A stretch of 64,000 nucleotides of DNA from Neisseria brasiliensis. GTDB lineage: Bacteria; Pseudomonadota; Gammaproteobacteria; Burkholderiales; Neisseriaceae. Of the stretch, positions 42,888-51,642 are shown one piece after another (position 1 is the first letter of the stretch; every line of letters starts with the position of its first letter). The notes beneath the pieces are model-generated. The model searched no databases, was not told the DNA's origin, and saw only the letters and a list, made by a program, of their open reading frames with translations. Both the position numbers and the translations under genes were made by a program. The DNA lies in contig NZ_CP046027.1 of NCBI RefSeq assembly GCF_009671065.1, positions 1,550,001-1,614,000 of the forward strand, read 5' to 3'.

Positions 42888-43565
42888 TTAAATGCCGAAG
42901 TGCTTTTTTAAATCGGTTAAAGACTCAATCCAAAAATGTGGGTGGTATGCGGCATCAAAATCGTCAGATTTGTGCTGATGAATATTGTGTTCAGAACCTT
43001 TCAGCCCAATCGTAAGCCAGCCCATTTTTTTAGGGGTAATAAAGTCTTTTTTAATATTGTCACCCACATAAATGAATTGATGGTTTTTACCATATTTATT
43101 TTGCAGATAGGCAAAGCGTTCGGGGTTGGGCTTTTCTGATTGAAAAGATTCCGAAATCAGAATATCTGCAAATAAATCCATGAGGCCAAGCGCTTCTAAT
43201 TTGAGGCGCTGGGTAATGCTGCGGCCATCCGTAATCAATGCGGTCGCAGCAAAATATTGGGTGAGATTCTTTAGCGATTCGTAATCCATATAAGGCTTGA
43301 TAACCGGTTTATGTAATCGGTATTGCCATAATAAAGTTTGTTTTTCCGAATCATTCAGACGGCATTGAGTACAGATGACATCCAGCCAATTATTATCCTG
43401 ATAATCAATAGCAGATTCTAAAGAATGTGCATCGTATTCAGGATAAAGTGTGGCAATGGTTTGAATCACGGATTGAATGCCGGACACTTTATAGTCGTAT
43501 TCTGAATATAAGGTATCATCTAAATCGAACACCAATACTGCGTTTTGAGGATTATTGATTTTCAT
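42888..43565 (-). CDS. HAD-superfamily hydrolase
   Basis: This 225-residue phosphatase-like enzyme has the HAD motifs: VLVFDLDDTLYSEYDY (nucleophile Asp, residues 10-25), ALITDGRSITQRLKLEALGL (Thr/Ser motif II, about 112), KPNPERFAYL (Lys), and YVGDNIKKDFITPKKMGW (acidic motif, about 166). The cap is alpha-helical. It may dephosphorylate a sugar- or glycerate-phosphate used for the glycan. I chose ATG 43565 over one six codons earlier; this overlaps the ATP-grasp gene by 14 bp, so the two are coupled. Its substrate cannot be read from the sequence. Confidence 0.85.
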   Translation of the reverse strand: MKINNPQNAVLVFDLDDTLYSEYDYKVSGIQSVIQTIATLYPEYDAHSLESAIDYQDNNWLDVICTQCRLNDSEKQTLLWQYRLHKPVIKPYMDYESLKNLTQYFAATALITDGRSITQRLKLEALGLMDLFADILISESFQSEKPNPERFAYLQNKYGKNHQFIYVGDNIKKDFITPKKMGWLTIGLKGSEHNIHQHKSDDFDAAYHPHFWIESLTDLKKHFGI

Positions 43566-44526
43566 GAACCAGTACCCTGGCATCGTAGCGCAGCATCATT
43601 AAGTTATTTTCCCATTGGTCGAAAAAGGAAATTTCCTGACCCATCAAGTATTCTTGAATCAGCCAGCCGGGATAATTACCACCAGCCGCATAGGTCAGCG
43701 GGAAACCGCCGCCAAAGCGTGGGTTGATTTCGACGCTGTAAAATTCTTCGGTTTGGTCGTTGTAGAAAAATTGAGCAGTGATACAGCCGCGCGCACCTTC
43801 CAATACCGCCATTTTTTCAACCAATACATCATATAAGTGATTGCGACGGGTAATGCCTTTGCTGACTTCACCGGTACGCACTTCCAAGCGCTCACGCGGA
43901 ATCACGCATTTCAGACGGCCTTGATTGTCGTAATACATGTCAACGGTAAATTCTTTGAATTCATTGACGATATCGATGAGCTGGCAGAACATTAATTTAG
44001 GATCGGCCATCATCTCTTCAGTAATATCTGCTTGAGTATCAACACGTTCGGTACCAATGGCGCGGCTGCCGTCATAAGGTTTGACGAAGCAGGGCAGGGT
44101 TAAGTTATTTCGGTCGTAAATTTTGGGTGATTGAATGCCGTATTGGGCAAACAAATCAGCAGTTTTGCGCTTATCACGACATAAGGTAATCAGAGTGCTG
44201 TCCGATACAATGATGTGAATACCGGCTTCTTCAAAACGAGCACGGGCATCAGCCAGCTTCTGCAATTCTGTATCGATGGTCGGAATAATCAAGGCGATGT
44301 TGTGTTCAACTGCGAGTTGGTAAATGCTGTCGATGTAATCATCGGCTTTGATGGCAGGTACCACAAATGAGCCGTCTGAAACATGACAAGCCGATGACAT
44401 GTGCGGGAACATATCGGTTGTGAATACTTTGATGTCACCTTCAAATTTAGCGGCTTCAGTTTTAAAGTCTTGAACCAGCTCAACACGGCGGCCGGCAGAT
44501 AAAATCAGTACATTATTTTTTTTCAT
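43552..44526 (-). CDS. ATP-grasp ligase (PglB2 C-terminal-domain-like)
   Basis: This 324-residue ATP-grasp enzyme has an N-terminal Rossmann-like part NVLILSAGRRVELVQDF (residues 4-20), the lysine strand LTLPCFVKPYDGSRAIGT (about 152), and magnesium ligands in EEFYSVEINPRFGGGFPLTYA (about 270). In some meningococci PglB2 is a fusion of a phosphoglycosyl transferase with an ATP-grasp domain, which attaches a glyceramide to the sugar. Here the ATP-grasp part is its own gene, overlapping the phosphoglycosyl transferase gene by 14 bp. Start chosen at ATG 44526 with AGGAA 9 nt upstream. That it does the PglB2 step is an inference from position. Confidence 0.82.
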   Translation of the reverse strand: MKKNNVLILSAGRRVELVQDFKTEAAKFEGDIKVFTTDMFPHMSSACHVSDGSFVVPAIKADDYIDSIYQLAVEHNIALIIPTIDTELQKLADARARFEEAGIHIIVSDSTLITLCRDKRKTADLFAQYGIQSPKIYDRNNLTLPCFVKPYDGSRAIGTERVDTQADITEEMMADPKLMFCQLIDIVNEFKEFTVDMYYDNQGRLKCVIPRERLEVRTGEVSKGITRRNHLYDVLVEKMAVLEGARGCITAQFFYNDQTEEFYSVEINPRFGGGFPLTYAAGGNYPGWLIQEYLMGQEISFFDQWENNLMMLRYDARVLVHENQ

Positions 44527-45130
44527 TGGTGTCATTTCCTGTGAAAAACGGCATAGTGGCTTCTCCATCAGCGGAAATGCCTTCTTTGATAAATACTTTT
44601 TTGACAGTTAAAAATAAGATTTTAATGTCCAGCCAAAGGCTGAAATTGTCGATATACCAAATATCATGGGCAAATTTCTCATCCCATGACAATGCATTGC
44701 GGCCATTTACCTGAGCCCAGCCGGTAACGCCCGGTTTCATTTCATGGCGGCGGTTTTGGAAATCATTGTATAAGGGCAAATAGCTCATCAACAGCGGACG
44801 TGGGCCTACCAGACTCATATCGCCTTTTAAGACATTCCAAAGCTCGGGGAGTTCATCGAGACTGGTGGCACGCAATTTGCGTCCGAACGGGGTCAACCGT
44901 TCACTGTCGGGGAGTGGATTGCCGTTGGCATCAATGGCATCACGCATAGAGCGGAATTTAATCATTTTGAACGGTTTACCGTTTTCACCTGGGCGCTCTT
45001 GAGTAAAAAATACCGGCGAGCCCAAATTTTTCTTGATGAGATAAATCAAAATCAAAAATACCGGTGACAAAATAATTAAGCCGGCCGCCGAAGCGACAAT
45101 GTCGAATAGGCGTTTAATCAGTTTATTCAT
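44513..45130 (-). CDS. Undecaprenyl-phosphate phosphoglycosyl transferase (PglB N-terminal-domain-like)
   Basis: This 205-residue membrane enzyme moves a sugar phosphate from UDP to undecaprenyl phosphate, the first lipid-linked step. A membrane helix SAAGLIILSPVFLILIYLI (residues 14-32) precedes the conserved domain: KMIKFRSMRDA, TSLDELPELWNVLKGDMSLVGPRPLL (about 92, in parts DELPELWNVLKGDMS), KPGVTGWAQVNGRNALSWDEK. It stops after FTGNDTNEKK, the point where meningococcal PglB continues into an acetyltransferase and PglB2 into an ATP-grasp domain. It therefore corresponds to the transferase half alone. It overlaps the upstream glycosyltransferase by 8 bp. Confidence 0.93.
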   Translation of the reverse strand: MNKLIKRLFDIVASAAGLIILSPVFLILIYLIKKNLGSPVFFTQERPGENGKPFKMIKFRSMRDAIDANGNPLPDSERLTPFGRKLRATSLDELPELWNVLKGDMSLVGPRPLLMSYLPLYNDFQNRRHEMKPGVTGWAQVNGRNALSWDEKFAHDIWYIDNFSLWLDIKILFLTVKKVFIKEGISADGEATMPFFTGNDTNEKK

Positions 45131-46295
45131 GACCTAATCTTTCAATAAGGTGGACAATTCTTTGATAGGAAACATCGCGTTTAAAGCGACGAATGATTTC
45201 TTCAAATTGCACAGGGTCGTTTTTATGGTTGAGAATGGCTTTGGCTGCTCGTACAAAATCTTCTACATTGCCAGATTGGTAGTTGGTATGGGGTACCAGT
45301 TTTAAAGTTTCGGCAACTTCAGGATGCACTTGGCTGTTTAAAATCGGTTTTTGCAGCGCTAAGTAGTCTGAGAGCTTATTAGTAATTGAAGCTGCCGAGT
45401 GGGCATGAATCGGATTCACGGCAATATCACAACCTTTGGCTACCGACATCATCTCAGCGTAGGGAATATATCCATAAAATTTGATCGATTCGCTCGCATA
45501 TTTTTTTAACTTTTCTAAATCCGGACCACCACCCATGACATGCAGCTCCACATTCAGACCATCAGCTAATAATTGCTGCATCCCTTTGCAGACAGTTTCC
45601 ATGTCGTAACTGAAACTGAGTGTGCCCAAGTAAAAGAAACGAATCGCTGGTGTAGTGAATACTTTTTGTGGCGCCGTTGCCATTTTGTCAAAATCCGCAC
45701 CAATAAATACCACTTCCCTCGGTGCTTGCGGGTTGGCCTCATGTGCACGCTTCAAGTAAGACTTTGATACTGCCACTAAGCCGTCTGCATAGGCATAAGC
45801 TTCATTTGCCCGAGATGAAAACGGAAATTTTTGATGTTGCACTTTTTTCATAAAAGGAATGACGGCCGAGAAGGATTCCGGCCAGACATCCTGCACATCA
45901 ATAATCATTTTGTAGCCCAGCTTTTGCTTAAATTTTCCCAAAACCAGATTGGTGGCAATTAAGGGGTAGGCTGAATACACCAAATCTATGTCACCGGCTT
46001 GTCGTTGAGTGAGCCAGTTTTCTAAATTTTTGACAAAAACATGATGGCTTTTTAAGCGCGATATAGAAACGTTTTTCTGATAACCGCTTTCTTCTAACAG
46101 CATAACTTTCAGACGGCCTTGTGAAGCAGATTCGGCATCTTCAGGCCGTCTGAACGATTTATCGTAATGCTTAAAGTTGCTGGTAATCAGCAATACATCG
46201 TGCTTTTGCGACAATAACTCTGCCAAATACCAAAAGCGGTTGAAATGCGGTTCGCTAGGTAAAGAGCAATAAGGGGCAACAATGGTAATGTTCAT
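45123..46295 (-). CDS. Glycosyltransferase family 4-type enzyme
   Basis: This 390-residue GT-B glycosyltransferase has N-terminal acceptor domain residues NITIVAPYCSLPSEPHFNRFWYLAELL and the linking IIDVQDVWPESFS. The C-terminal donor domain has FFYLGTLSFSYDMETVCKGM (about 220), ELHVMGGGPDLEKLKKYA (about 255) and HSAASITNKLSDYLALQKPIL (about 300), where the E-x7-E region would bind the nucleotide. It adds a sugar to the lipid-linked glycan; donor and linkage are unknown. An uptake sequence (46298-46309) fills the gap to the previous gene and supplies the ribosome-binding site. One further pair of uptake sequences lies inside near 46115-46145. Confidence 0.88.
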   Translation of the reverse strand: MNITIVAPYCSLPSEPHFNRFWYLAELLSQKHDVLLITSNFKHYDKSFRRPEDAESASQGRLKVMLLEESGYQKNVSISRLKSHHVFVKNLENWLTQRQAGDIDLVYSAYPLIATNLVLGKFKQKLGYKMIIDVQDVWPESFSAVIPFMKKVQHQKFPFSSRANEAYAYADGLVAVSKSYLKRAHEANPQAPREVVFIGADFDKMATAPQKVFTTPAIRFFYLGTLSFSYDMETVCKGMQQLLADGLNVELHVMGGGPDLEKLKKYASESIKFYGYIPYAEMMSVAKGCDIAVNPIHAHSAASITNKLSDYLALQKPILNSQVHPEVAETLKLVPHTNYQSGNVEDFVRAAKAILNHKNDPVQFEEIIRRFKRDVSYQRIVHLIERLGHE

Positions 46296-46297
46296 CG

Positions 46298-46309
46298 TTC
46301 AGACGGCCT
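46298..46309 (-). promoter_or_regulatory. Uptake sequence filling an intergenic gap and supplying a ribosome-binding site
   Basis: The 12-base AG uptake sequence touches the stop codon of the upstream glycosyltransferase and ends 2 nt before the next ATG; its AAGG is the only Shine-Dalgarno-like sequence. Confidence 0.55.
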
Positions 46310-47391
46310 TACATGTTGTATGCAGCCATAGTGGTGCGGTAAATTTCATCATCAGAACACAGGTGGGTAACATGTTGATGTAATGCTTTACCCATTTCGC
46401 CACGCAATTGACGACCTTTTACTAATTTAGTTACCGCTTCGATAAATTGTTCATCATCACCAAACGGAATGCAGTAACCGGTTTTACCGGTAATCACCAT
46501 TTCAGAAATACCGGCCATATCGTAAGTAACGACAGGGGTATCATATAACCCAGATTCCAAAATATTATTACCGACGCCGGCGCCATGATCGCCTATGCAA
46601 TGCGGTGTGTTGACCAAGATGTCGACCTCTTTAAAATAACCGGTCAAATCGCGCACGCCACCTAAGAAAGTGACTTTGTCGTCGATATTCAAACGCTTGG
46701 CTTGTGATTTTAAGTTTTCTATCTCTTCACCGATACCGGCTACGTTTAGGCGGACAGGTAAGCCGCGGTCAATCATTTTCTTGAAGATGTCCAACATTAA
46801 ATGTACCGCACGAACGGTGTCTAAGCGTGATAATGTACCCAGCATGACATAATCTTTGCTGCTTTTCTCAGGGACATAATCCACTTCATGCAAGGCGTTA
46901 TAAGTGTAGGTTACACGGTTAGCAGGGAAGCCATGACGAATCAACTTTTCTTGTTCGTGTTTACAGTTGCCGATGATGTACACGCCTAATTTATCAAATA
47001 ATTTTGCAATTTTAGGGTAGGTTTGAGGATCTAAACCACGGGCATGGTAAAACACTTTGGTTTTAGGCGAAGCAATTTTGGCTGCAATGGCGCAAGCAGG
47101 CACAATACGCGCCATTTGGCAGTGAACCACGTCAGGCTGTTCGCGTTTTAACATCTTCATATAAGCAAACATGGCTTTGATATAACCTTTTTTACCACCT
47201 TGATAGAAGTTGATAGGCTGCCATTTGATGCCTAATTCTTGCGCCTCTTTAATTAAAGGGCCGTCTGAAGATGCCAAAATCACTTGATGGCCACGGGCAT
47301 TTAATAAACGACCTAAACGGAACGTGGCATTTTCAGTACCGCCTAAGCCATCCATATTAGAAGTTAAAACAATTTTTTTCATCGTAAACAT
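46309..47391 (-). CDS. Glycosyltransferase family 4-type enzyme
   Basis: This 360-residue GT-B enzyme opens KKIVLTSNMDGLGGTENATFRLGRLLNARGHQVILAS, with the glycine-rich GLGGTE loop of GT4 enzymes. Later come VVHCQMARIVPACAIAAKI, a donor domain with VMLGTLSRLDTVRAVHLMLDIF (about 190), VTFLGGVRDLTGYFKEVDILV (about 255) and HGAGVGNNILESGLYDTPVVTYDMAGISEMV (E-x7-E, about 280-310 in parts). The start could be the ATG at 47382 (MKKIVL); the ribosome-binding sequence does not decide. One uptake sequence lies within, near 47265. Acceptor and donor are unknown. Confidence 0.86.
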   Translation of the reverse strand: MFTMKKIVLTSNMDGLGGTENATFRLGRLLNARGHQVILASSDGPLIKEAQELGIKWQPINFYQGGKKGYIKAMFAYMKMLKREQPDVVHCQMARIVPACAIAAKIASPKTKVFYHARGLDPQTYPKIAKLFDKLGVYIIGNCKHEQEKLIRHGFPANRVTYTYNALHEVDYVPEKSSKDYVMLGTLSRLDTVRAVHLMLDIFKKMIDRGLPVRLNVAGIGEEIENLKSQAKRLNIDDKVTFLGGVRDLTGYFKEVDILVNTPHCIGDHGAGVGNNILESGLYDTPVVTYDMAGISEMVITGKTGYCIPFGDDEQFIEAVTKLVKGRQLRGEMGKALHQHVTHLCSDDEIYRTTMAAYNM

Positions 47392-47412
47392 TCTTGAGTT
47401 TGAAATTTAAAT

Positions 47413-48678
47413 TTATTGTGTAACGGCATGCTTTTTGTACATTGGCAAAGTGCTGTATATAAAAATCATAAAACACGGAAACCAAATAAATGGCATCCTG
47501 AAAATAGTAGAAGGAATAAAGCCTGCCAATAAAAATAAGCCCATCGCTGCTAAGGCGATAAATTTTTGCTTAGAATTAAAATTACTGTTTGAAGCAGCTT
47601 GCAGCATATAGGTGACTACGTATGCAATAAAACCTAATAAAGAAATGATGCCAAATCCTAAATAGAGCTCAATAATAAAGCTGTGTGGATTTTCAAAACC
47701 TAAGCTACCGCTTAAGTGTCCACCAAAAAATTCCCCAAAATTTTTCGGGCCGTATCCGTAGAGTAAAAATGGCGGATTATTCCAAAAATAATTATAGATT
47801 TCTTGTCTGTATCCGACTGAATTGTCGCTATCCAAGTCAAATAAGAAAAGATACAAACGTGAAGAAATATTTTCTAAAAATACATTACCATTTAACGATA
47901 AAAGAAAACTACCAATCCATTCTTTCGGAATCATCGATAAGACGATACCGCTAATTAAGATCATTAATGTTGTCAACAACGCATTGTTACGATAGATGAG
48001 ATTAAGTAAAAATAGAATGATGTAACAAAGCGTTGCAGTTCGCGATGCGCTGGCAAAAATAATTGCGCCTAAAGCTAAAAAAAGTAACCAACCTATTCTT
48101 TTATCTTTTTTGCTTGCATGGGTGGTAAAAAATACCAATATGGCAGGCGAAAAACACAATGCGGCAGTGCCTAAGTTGTTAGGGTTAAAGAAGAATCCTT
48201 TAATAATCCCGGAATCTACTGCCAAGATTTCATTTGATTGTACAAATTGAAAACCGGTTGCAACTTCGATTGCGGGAGGGATCACCATACAGCTGACGAA
48301 AAAAATCAATACTCTGTGGATAAAGGTAAGGGGTTCTTCATGTCGACTGATGATTAAATATAATAGGTAAAATAAACTCGGTAACGACAGGAAAAACAGG
48401 GTATCCATGAATTGAATTCGTGAAAGCGACGAAATCAATAAATGCAGCCCGCCCCAGTAAGCCATAACGAATACTGCCAATAAAGCATAAAATATATTTT
48501 TAGGAATATTTTTCAGTTCAAAGGCTAAAATAAATGGCACAACCAAACTAATCAGAATAGTTAACGGGTTATCAATGCGTGGAATACCAACCCTATATGA
48601 TAGGGTGGGGCCTAACATATACGAGAAAATCATCAGATAAAAAAGAATGATATAAAGTTTTTGTTTTTTGATTTCCAC
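47413..48678 (-). CDS. Wzy-like O-antigen/polysaccharide polymerase
   Basis: This 421-residue integral membrane protein has about eleven hydrophobic helices and one long periplasmic loop (about residues 245-320: IGSFLLSLNGNVFLENISSRLYLF... to GYGPKNFGEFFGGHLSGSLGFENPHSFI). The segment GFENPHSFIIELYLGFGIISLLGF is the O-antigen ligase/polymerase (Wzy_C) type. Such proteins join lipid-linked repeat units in the periplasm, or act as ligases. I chose the GTG at 48676-48678 because AGGA lies 8 nt before it; a TTG ten codons upstream lacks one. AT-rich, no uptake sequence inside. Sequence alone cannot separate polymerase from ligase. Confidence 0.82.
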   Translation of the reverse strand: MEIKKQKLYIILFYLMIFSYMLGPTLSYRVGIPRIDNPLTILISLVVPFILAFELKNIPKNIFYALLAVFVMAYWGGLHLLISSLSRIQFMDTLFFLSLPSLFYLLYLIISRHEEPLTFIHRVLIFFVSCMVIPPAIEVATGFQFVQSNEILAVDSGIIKGFFFNPNNLGTAALCFSPAILVFFTTHASKKDKRIGWLLFLALGAIIFASASRTATLCYIILFLLNLIYRNNALLTTLMILISGIVLSMIPKEWIGSFLLSLNGNVFLENISSRLYLFLFDLDSDNSVGYRQEIYNYFWNNPPFLLYGYGPKNFGEFFGGHLSGSLGFENPHSFIIELYLGFGIISLLGFIAYVVTYMLQAASNSNFNSKQKFIALAAMGLFLLAGFIPSTIFRMPFIWFPCFMIFIYSTLPMYKKHAVTQ

Positions 48679-48744
48679 AGTAAGTCCTACAAGACAGATT
48701 TCAGACAAGATTTGCCATTATCTGGATATTTTCCCTAATATTAT

Positions 48745-50166
48745 TTAATGTTTTCTCAGGCGTGCTTTAACTATGCTAACAGATTCAAGAATTTGTTTTT
48801 TATGATAAATTGTCAATAGAATTAAACCGCCTAACCACAATAATGAGAAAATAAAATAATTGCTTTTGGTACCAAAATAAGTATAGCTAATACACATTAG
48901 CAAACACAAAATAGCATTGGAATACAATTTCATACGTGGCAATTTTTGCCATAGTTTTGATGAGAGCTCTGTTTTAATCATAAAGAATATACAGAATGAA
49001 GTGGCACTTGCAATGGCCGCACCTCTTGCGCCAAGTGAAGGCACAAGGAATTTCAAGAGCGATAAATTTACCCCCAAGCACACAAAATTAATCACGGTAA
49101 TCAGCCATGTTTTTTTAACGACGTTCAAGCCGATTCCGCTGACTTCAGTTAATGTGTAGAAGAGTGGAAACAATAAACTTGAAAGTAAAATAAATTGAAC
49201 AGGCTCATATTTTGGCGGCAAAATCCATGTCACAATAGGTGAGAAAATCCCCACCATGCAGATGATGGCGCTGATTAAAGCCGTCATTGATACCGCTACT
49301 TGACTGATTTTATCTAGATTCTCATTTTCTTTGACCCATTTAAATACCATGGGTGCCCAAATTGTGGAAAAAATGCTTTGGAAAATGAGCGCGATGGCAC
49401 CAAAATTTACCGCCATCGAATAAATACCCAGTTGCTCTAAGCTGGCCATTTCTTTCAGTACAAAACGGTCTACAGATGTGAATCCCCAATAGGCTAAGTT
49501 GCCGAATGCTAAAGGTAAGCCATATTGCAAAGCTTGGTTGGACAAATCTTTTGAGAAAGAAGATGTAATCGCTGATTTCAGTTCACCTTTCGTTTGATAA
49601 GCCAATATCATTACGGTCACGATTTGTGCTGCGGTATAAGAAAAGATCAAGCTTAATGTGTTTTTAGGTAAACCGAATGCAACCAGTATCAAAACAAAAG
49701 CAAGAATAAAAAATTTCGGTATCAGTTGGCTGACGGAAAAGGCAAAAGCTTTTTCCTGCATTCTCAAGATCAAAGATAAGAAGCGAGAAAATAAAGCAGT
49801 AGTCAGAAAGAGCAAAAATAGACCACCTAATACACCATCGCTTAAATCAAATACTAAGTCAGAAGGCCAAGTCGGGTTCCATAAGGCAATGGCAATGGAA
49901 GCAAGCGTGACCAATAAAAATGGCAAAGTCGCCAACGATTTAAATAAGCTGGCTTTGTTTTCAACTTCGTAATAATTGCGAATATAGGCGTGATCCAAGC
50001 CTAATCCCAATACCAAAATAATGAGACTGGATACCGTTTGCAGGAATACAATACGGCCAATGTCTTCTGCTGGGAAATACCAAGAAATCAGCGGCAAGGA
50101 AATCAAGCCAAAAGCCGCGCTGCCGATAGGGCCGAGTGCATAACCTAAAATTTTACGTGCATTCAT
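48745..50166 (-). CDS. Wzx-like lipid-linked oligosaccharide flippase
   Basis: This 473-residue inner-membrane protein has twelve to fourteen predicted helices (for example ILGYALGPIGSAAFGLISLPLISWYF; ADLRIVFLQTVSSLIILVLGLGLDHAYIRNYY at the N-terminus in parts). It belongs to the polysaccharide transport (MVF) group that flips undecaprenyl-linked oligosaccharides across the membrane. The segment YGLPLAFGNLAYWGFTSVDRFVLKEMASLEQLGIYS is typical of Wzx. The gene is AT-rich with no uptake sequence inside; one lies just upstream of its start (about 50173-50184). It sits directly before the polymerase-like gene, the usual Wzx/Wzy pairing. PglF is the meningococcal counterpart by role. Confidence 0.87.
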   Translation of the reverse strand: MNARKILGYALGPIGSAAFGLISLPLISWYFPAEDIGRIVFLQTVSSLIILVLGLGLDHAYIRNYYEVENKASLFKSLATLPFLLVTLASIAIALWNPTWPSDLVFDLSDGVLGGLFLLFLTTALFSRFLSLILRMQEKAFAFSVSQLIPKFFILAFVLILVAFGLPKNTLSLIFSYTAAQIVTVMILAYQTKGELKSAITSSFSKDLSNQALQYGLPLAFGNLAYWGFTSVDRFVLKEMASLEQLGIYSMAVNFGAIALIFQSIFSTIWAPMVFKWVKENENLDKISQVAVSMTALISAIICMVGIFSPIVTWILPPKYEPVQFILLSSLLFPLFYTLTEVSGIGLNVVKKTWLITVINFVCLGVNLSLLKFLVPSLGARGAAIASATSFCIFFMIKTELSSKLWQKLPRMKLYSNAILCLLMCISYTYFGTKSNYFIFSLLWLGGLILLTIYHKKQILESVSIVKARLRKH

Positions 50167-50257
50167 ATATTTGTTTCAGACGGCCTATAGGGTGGTTACA
50201 AGTGGGCGTTTGGGCAATGTTGAGATCAATCGACCATTTATTGATATTGTTTAGAAA

Positions 50258-50322
50258 GGTTTTCTTGGCGTATCTGAAAGATCAAATGCGCCAAGAAAAC
50301 CGACTGGCTTGAGTAGCCAGTC
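50258..50322 (-). terminator. Tandem stem-loops between the dehydrogenase gene and wzx
   Basis: On the minus strand a 7-bp stem GACTGGC/GCCAGTC (50302-50308 with 50316-50322, 7-nt loop) is followed by GGTTTTCTT, like a Rho-independent terminator. That T-rich stretch is the arm of a second perfect 13-bp stem (50258-50270 with 50289-50301). Neither uses uptake sequences. Confidence 0.7.
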
Positions 50323-50334
50323 AGCTTGTTGCAA

Positions 50335-51642
50335 TTATGCTTTGATTACTTTAGGGTTCTTAACTGAGAATTTACCGCGAGTATCTACGATTAATTTGGC
50401 ATGCTCGGTAATCATGGCGTAATCAAATTTATCGTGATCAGTTGTCAATACCACGCAATCGAATTGAGCAATATTCTCAGGGGTTAAAGTCTCGCTCTTC
50501 AAATCGAAGTAGTGATGGCCTGGAATATGTGGGAACTCAGGTACGTGTGGGTCAGAGTAAGCAACATTGGCGCCCAGCTTGGCCAAGCGGTCCATCACTT
50601 CTACTGATGGGCTTTCGCGCATGTCGTCCACGTTTTTCTTATAGGCAATACCCAAAATCAGGATTTTGCTGTCTTTGATTGAGCGGTTGTGCTCGTTCAA
50701 GCCCAAGCTTACTTTTTCGATAACATAGTCAGGCATATATGAGTTTACTTCGCCGGCCAGCTCGATAAAGCGGGTGTTTACACCGTATTCGCGTGCTTTC
50801 CAAGTCAGGTAGAATGGGTCAATTGGGATACAGTGACCACCCAAACCTGGGCCAGGATAGTAGGCAACGAAACCAAAAGGTTTGGTCGCCGCAGCTGCAA
50901 TAACTTCATGAATGTCGATGTCCATTTTATCGGCGACAATTTTCATTTCGTTTACCAAACCGATGTTAACGGCACGGTGGATGTTTTCCAAAAGTTTAGT
51001 CAATTCAGCAGCTTTGGTTGAGCTTACAGGCACAACTTTATCAATAGCTGGCTCATACAAGGCTTTACCAACTTCCAAACAAGCTGGAGTATGGCCGCCG
51101 ATTACTTTAGGAATCGTGCGGGTTTCGAAGTTAGGGTTACCCGGGTCTTCACGTTCTGGAGAGTAAACCAAGAATACGTTTTCGCCGACTTTCAGGCCGC
51201 CTTCTTCCACGCGTGGCAACAGTTCCTCTTCGGTGGTGCCAGGGTAGGTGGTTGATTCCAAAGACAATACTTGGCCTTCGCGTAAGTAAGGTTTAACCGC
51301 GTTGGTGGTGTCGATTACGTAACTCATGTCCGGTTCACGGTATTTGTTCAATGGTGTCGGTACACACAAGATCACGGCTTCTACTTCACCAATGCGTGAG
51401 AAATCTGTAGTCGCTTCAAACAAAGATTGGCTGGCGGCTGCAATTTTTTCAGAAGGGATGTGCTCGATGTAGCTTTCGCCTTTGTTCAATTTGTTGACTT
51501 TGGTTTCATCAATATCGAAGCCCAATACTTGGTAACCGATATCAACATAACGCAGCATCAGTGGCAGACCAACATAACCCAAACCGACAATACCGATTTT
51601 GGCGGTTTTGTCGGCAAACTTTTGAATAGTAATATTTTTCAT
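50335..51642 (-). CDS. UDP-N-acetylhexosamine 6-dehydrogenase (VipA/TviB/WbpA type)
   Basis: This 435-residue NAD-dependent enzyme oxidises C6 of UDP-GlcNAc (or UDP-GalNAc) to a uronic acid. The NAD motif is KIGIVGLGYVGLPLMLRY (residues 14-31). The middle has VILCVPTPLNKYREPD and SLESTTYPGTTEEELLP. The active-site cysteine lies in YYPGPGLGGHCIPIDPFYLTW (about 262). The C-terminal UDP-binding domain has ILILGIAYKKNVDDMRESPS (about 330). I chose ATG 51642, which starts MKNITIQKF. A WecC-type mannosamine enzyme is less likely, given the EDPGNPNFETRTIPK stretch. A terminator follows, so it may be transcribed alone. Confidence 0.88.
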   Translation of the reverse strand: MKNITIQKFADKTAKIGIVGLGYVGLPLMLRYVDIGYQVLGFDIDETKVNKLNKGESYIEHIPSEKIAAASQSLFEATTDFSRIGEVEAVILCVPTPLNKYREPDMSYVIDTTNAVKPYLREGQVLSLESTTYPGTTEEELLPRVEEGGLKVGENVFLVYSPEREDPGNPNFETRTIPKVIGGHTPACLEVGKALYEPAIDKVVPVSSTKAAELTKLLENIHRAVNIGLVNEMKIVADKMDIDIHEVIAAAATKPFGFVAYYPGPGLGGHCIPIDPFYLTWKAREYGVNTRFIELAGEVNSYMPDYVIEKVSLGLNEHNRSIKDSKILILGIAYKKNVDDMRESPSVEVMDRLAKLGANVAYSDPHVPEFPHIPGHHYFDLKSETLTPENIAQFDCVVLTTDHDKFDYAMITEHAKLIVDTRGKFSVKNPKVIKA

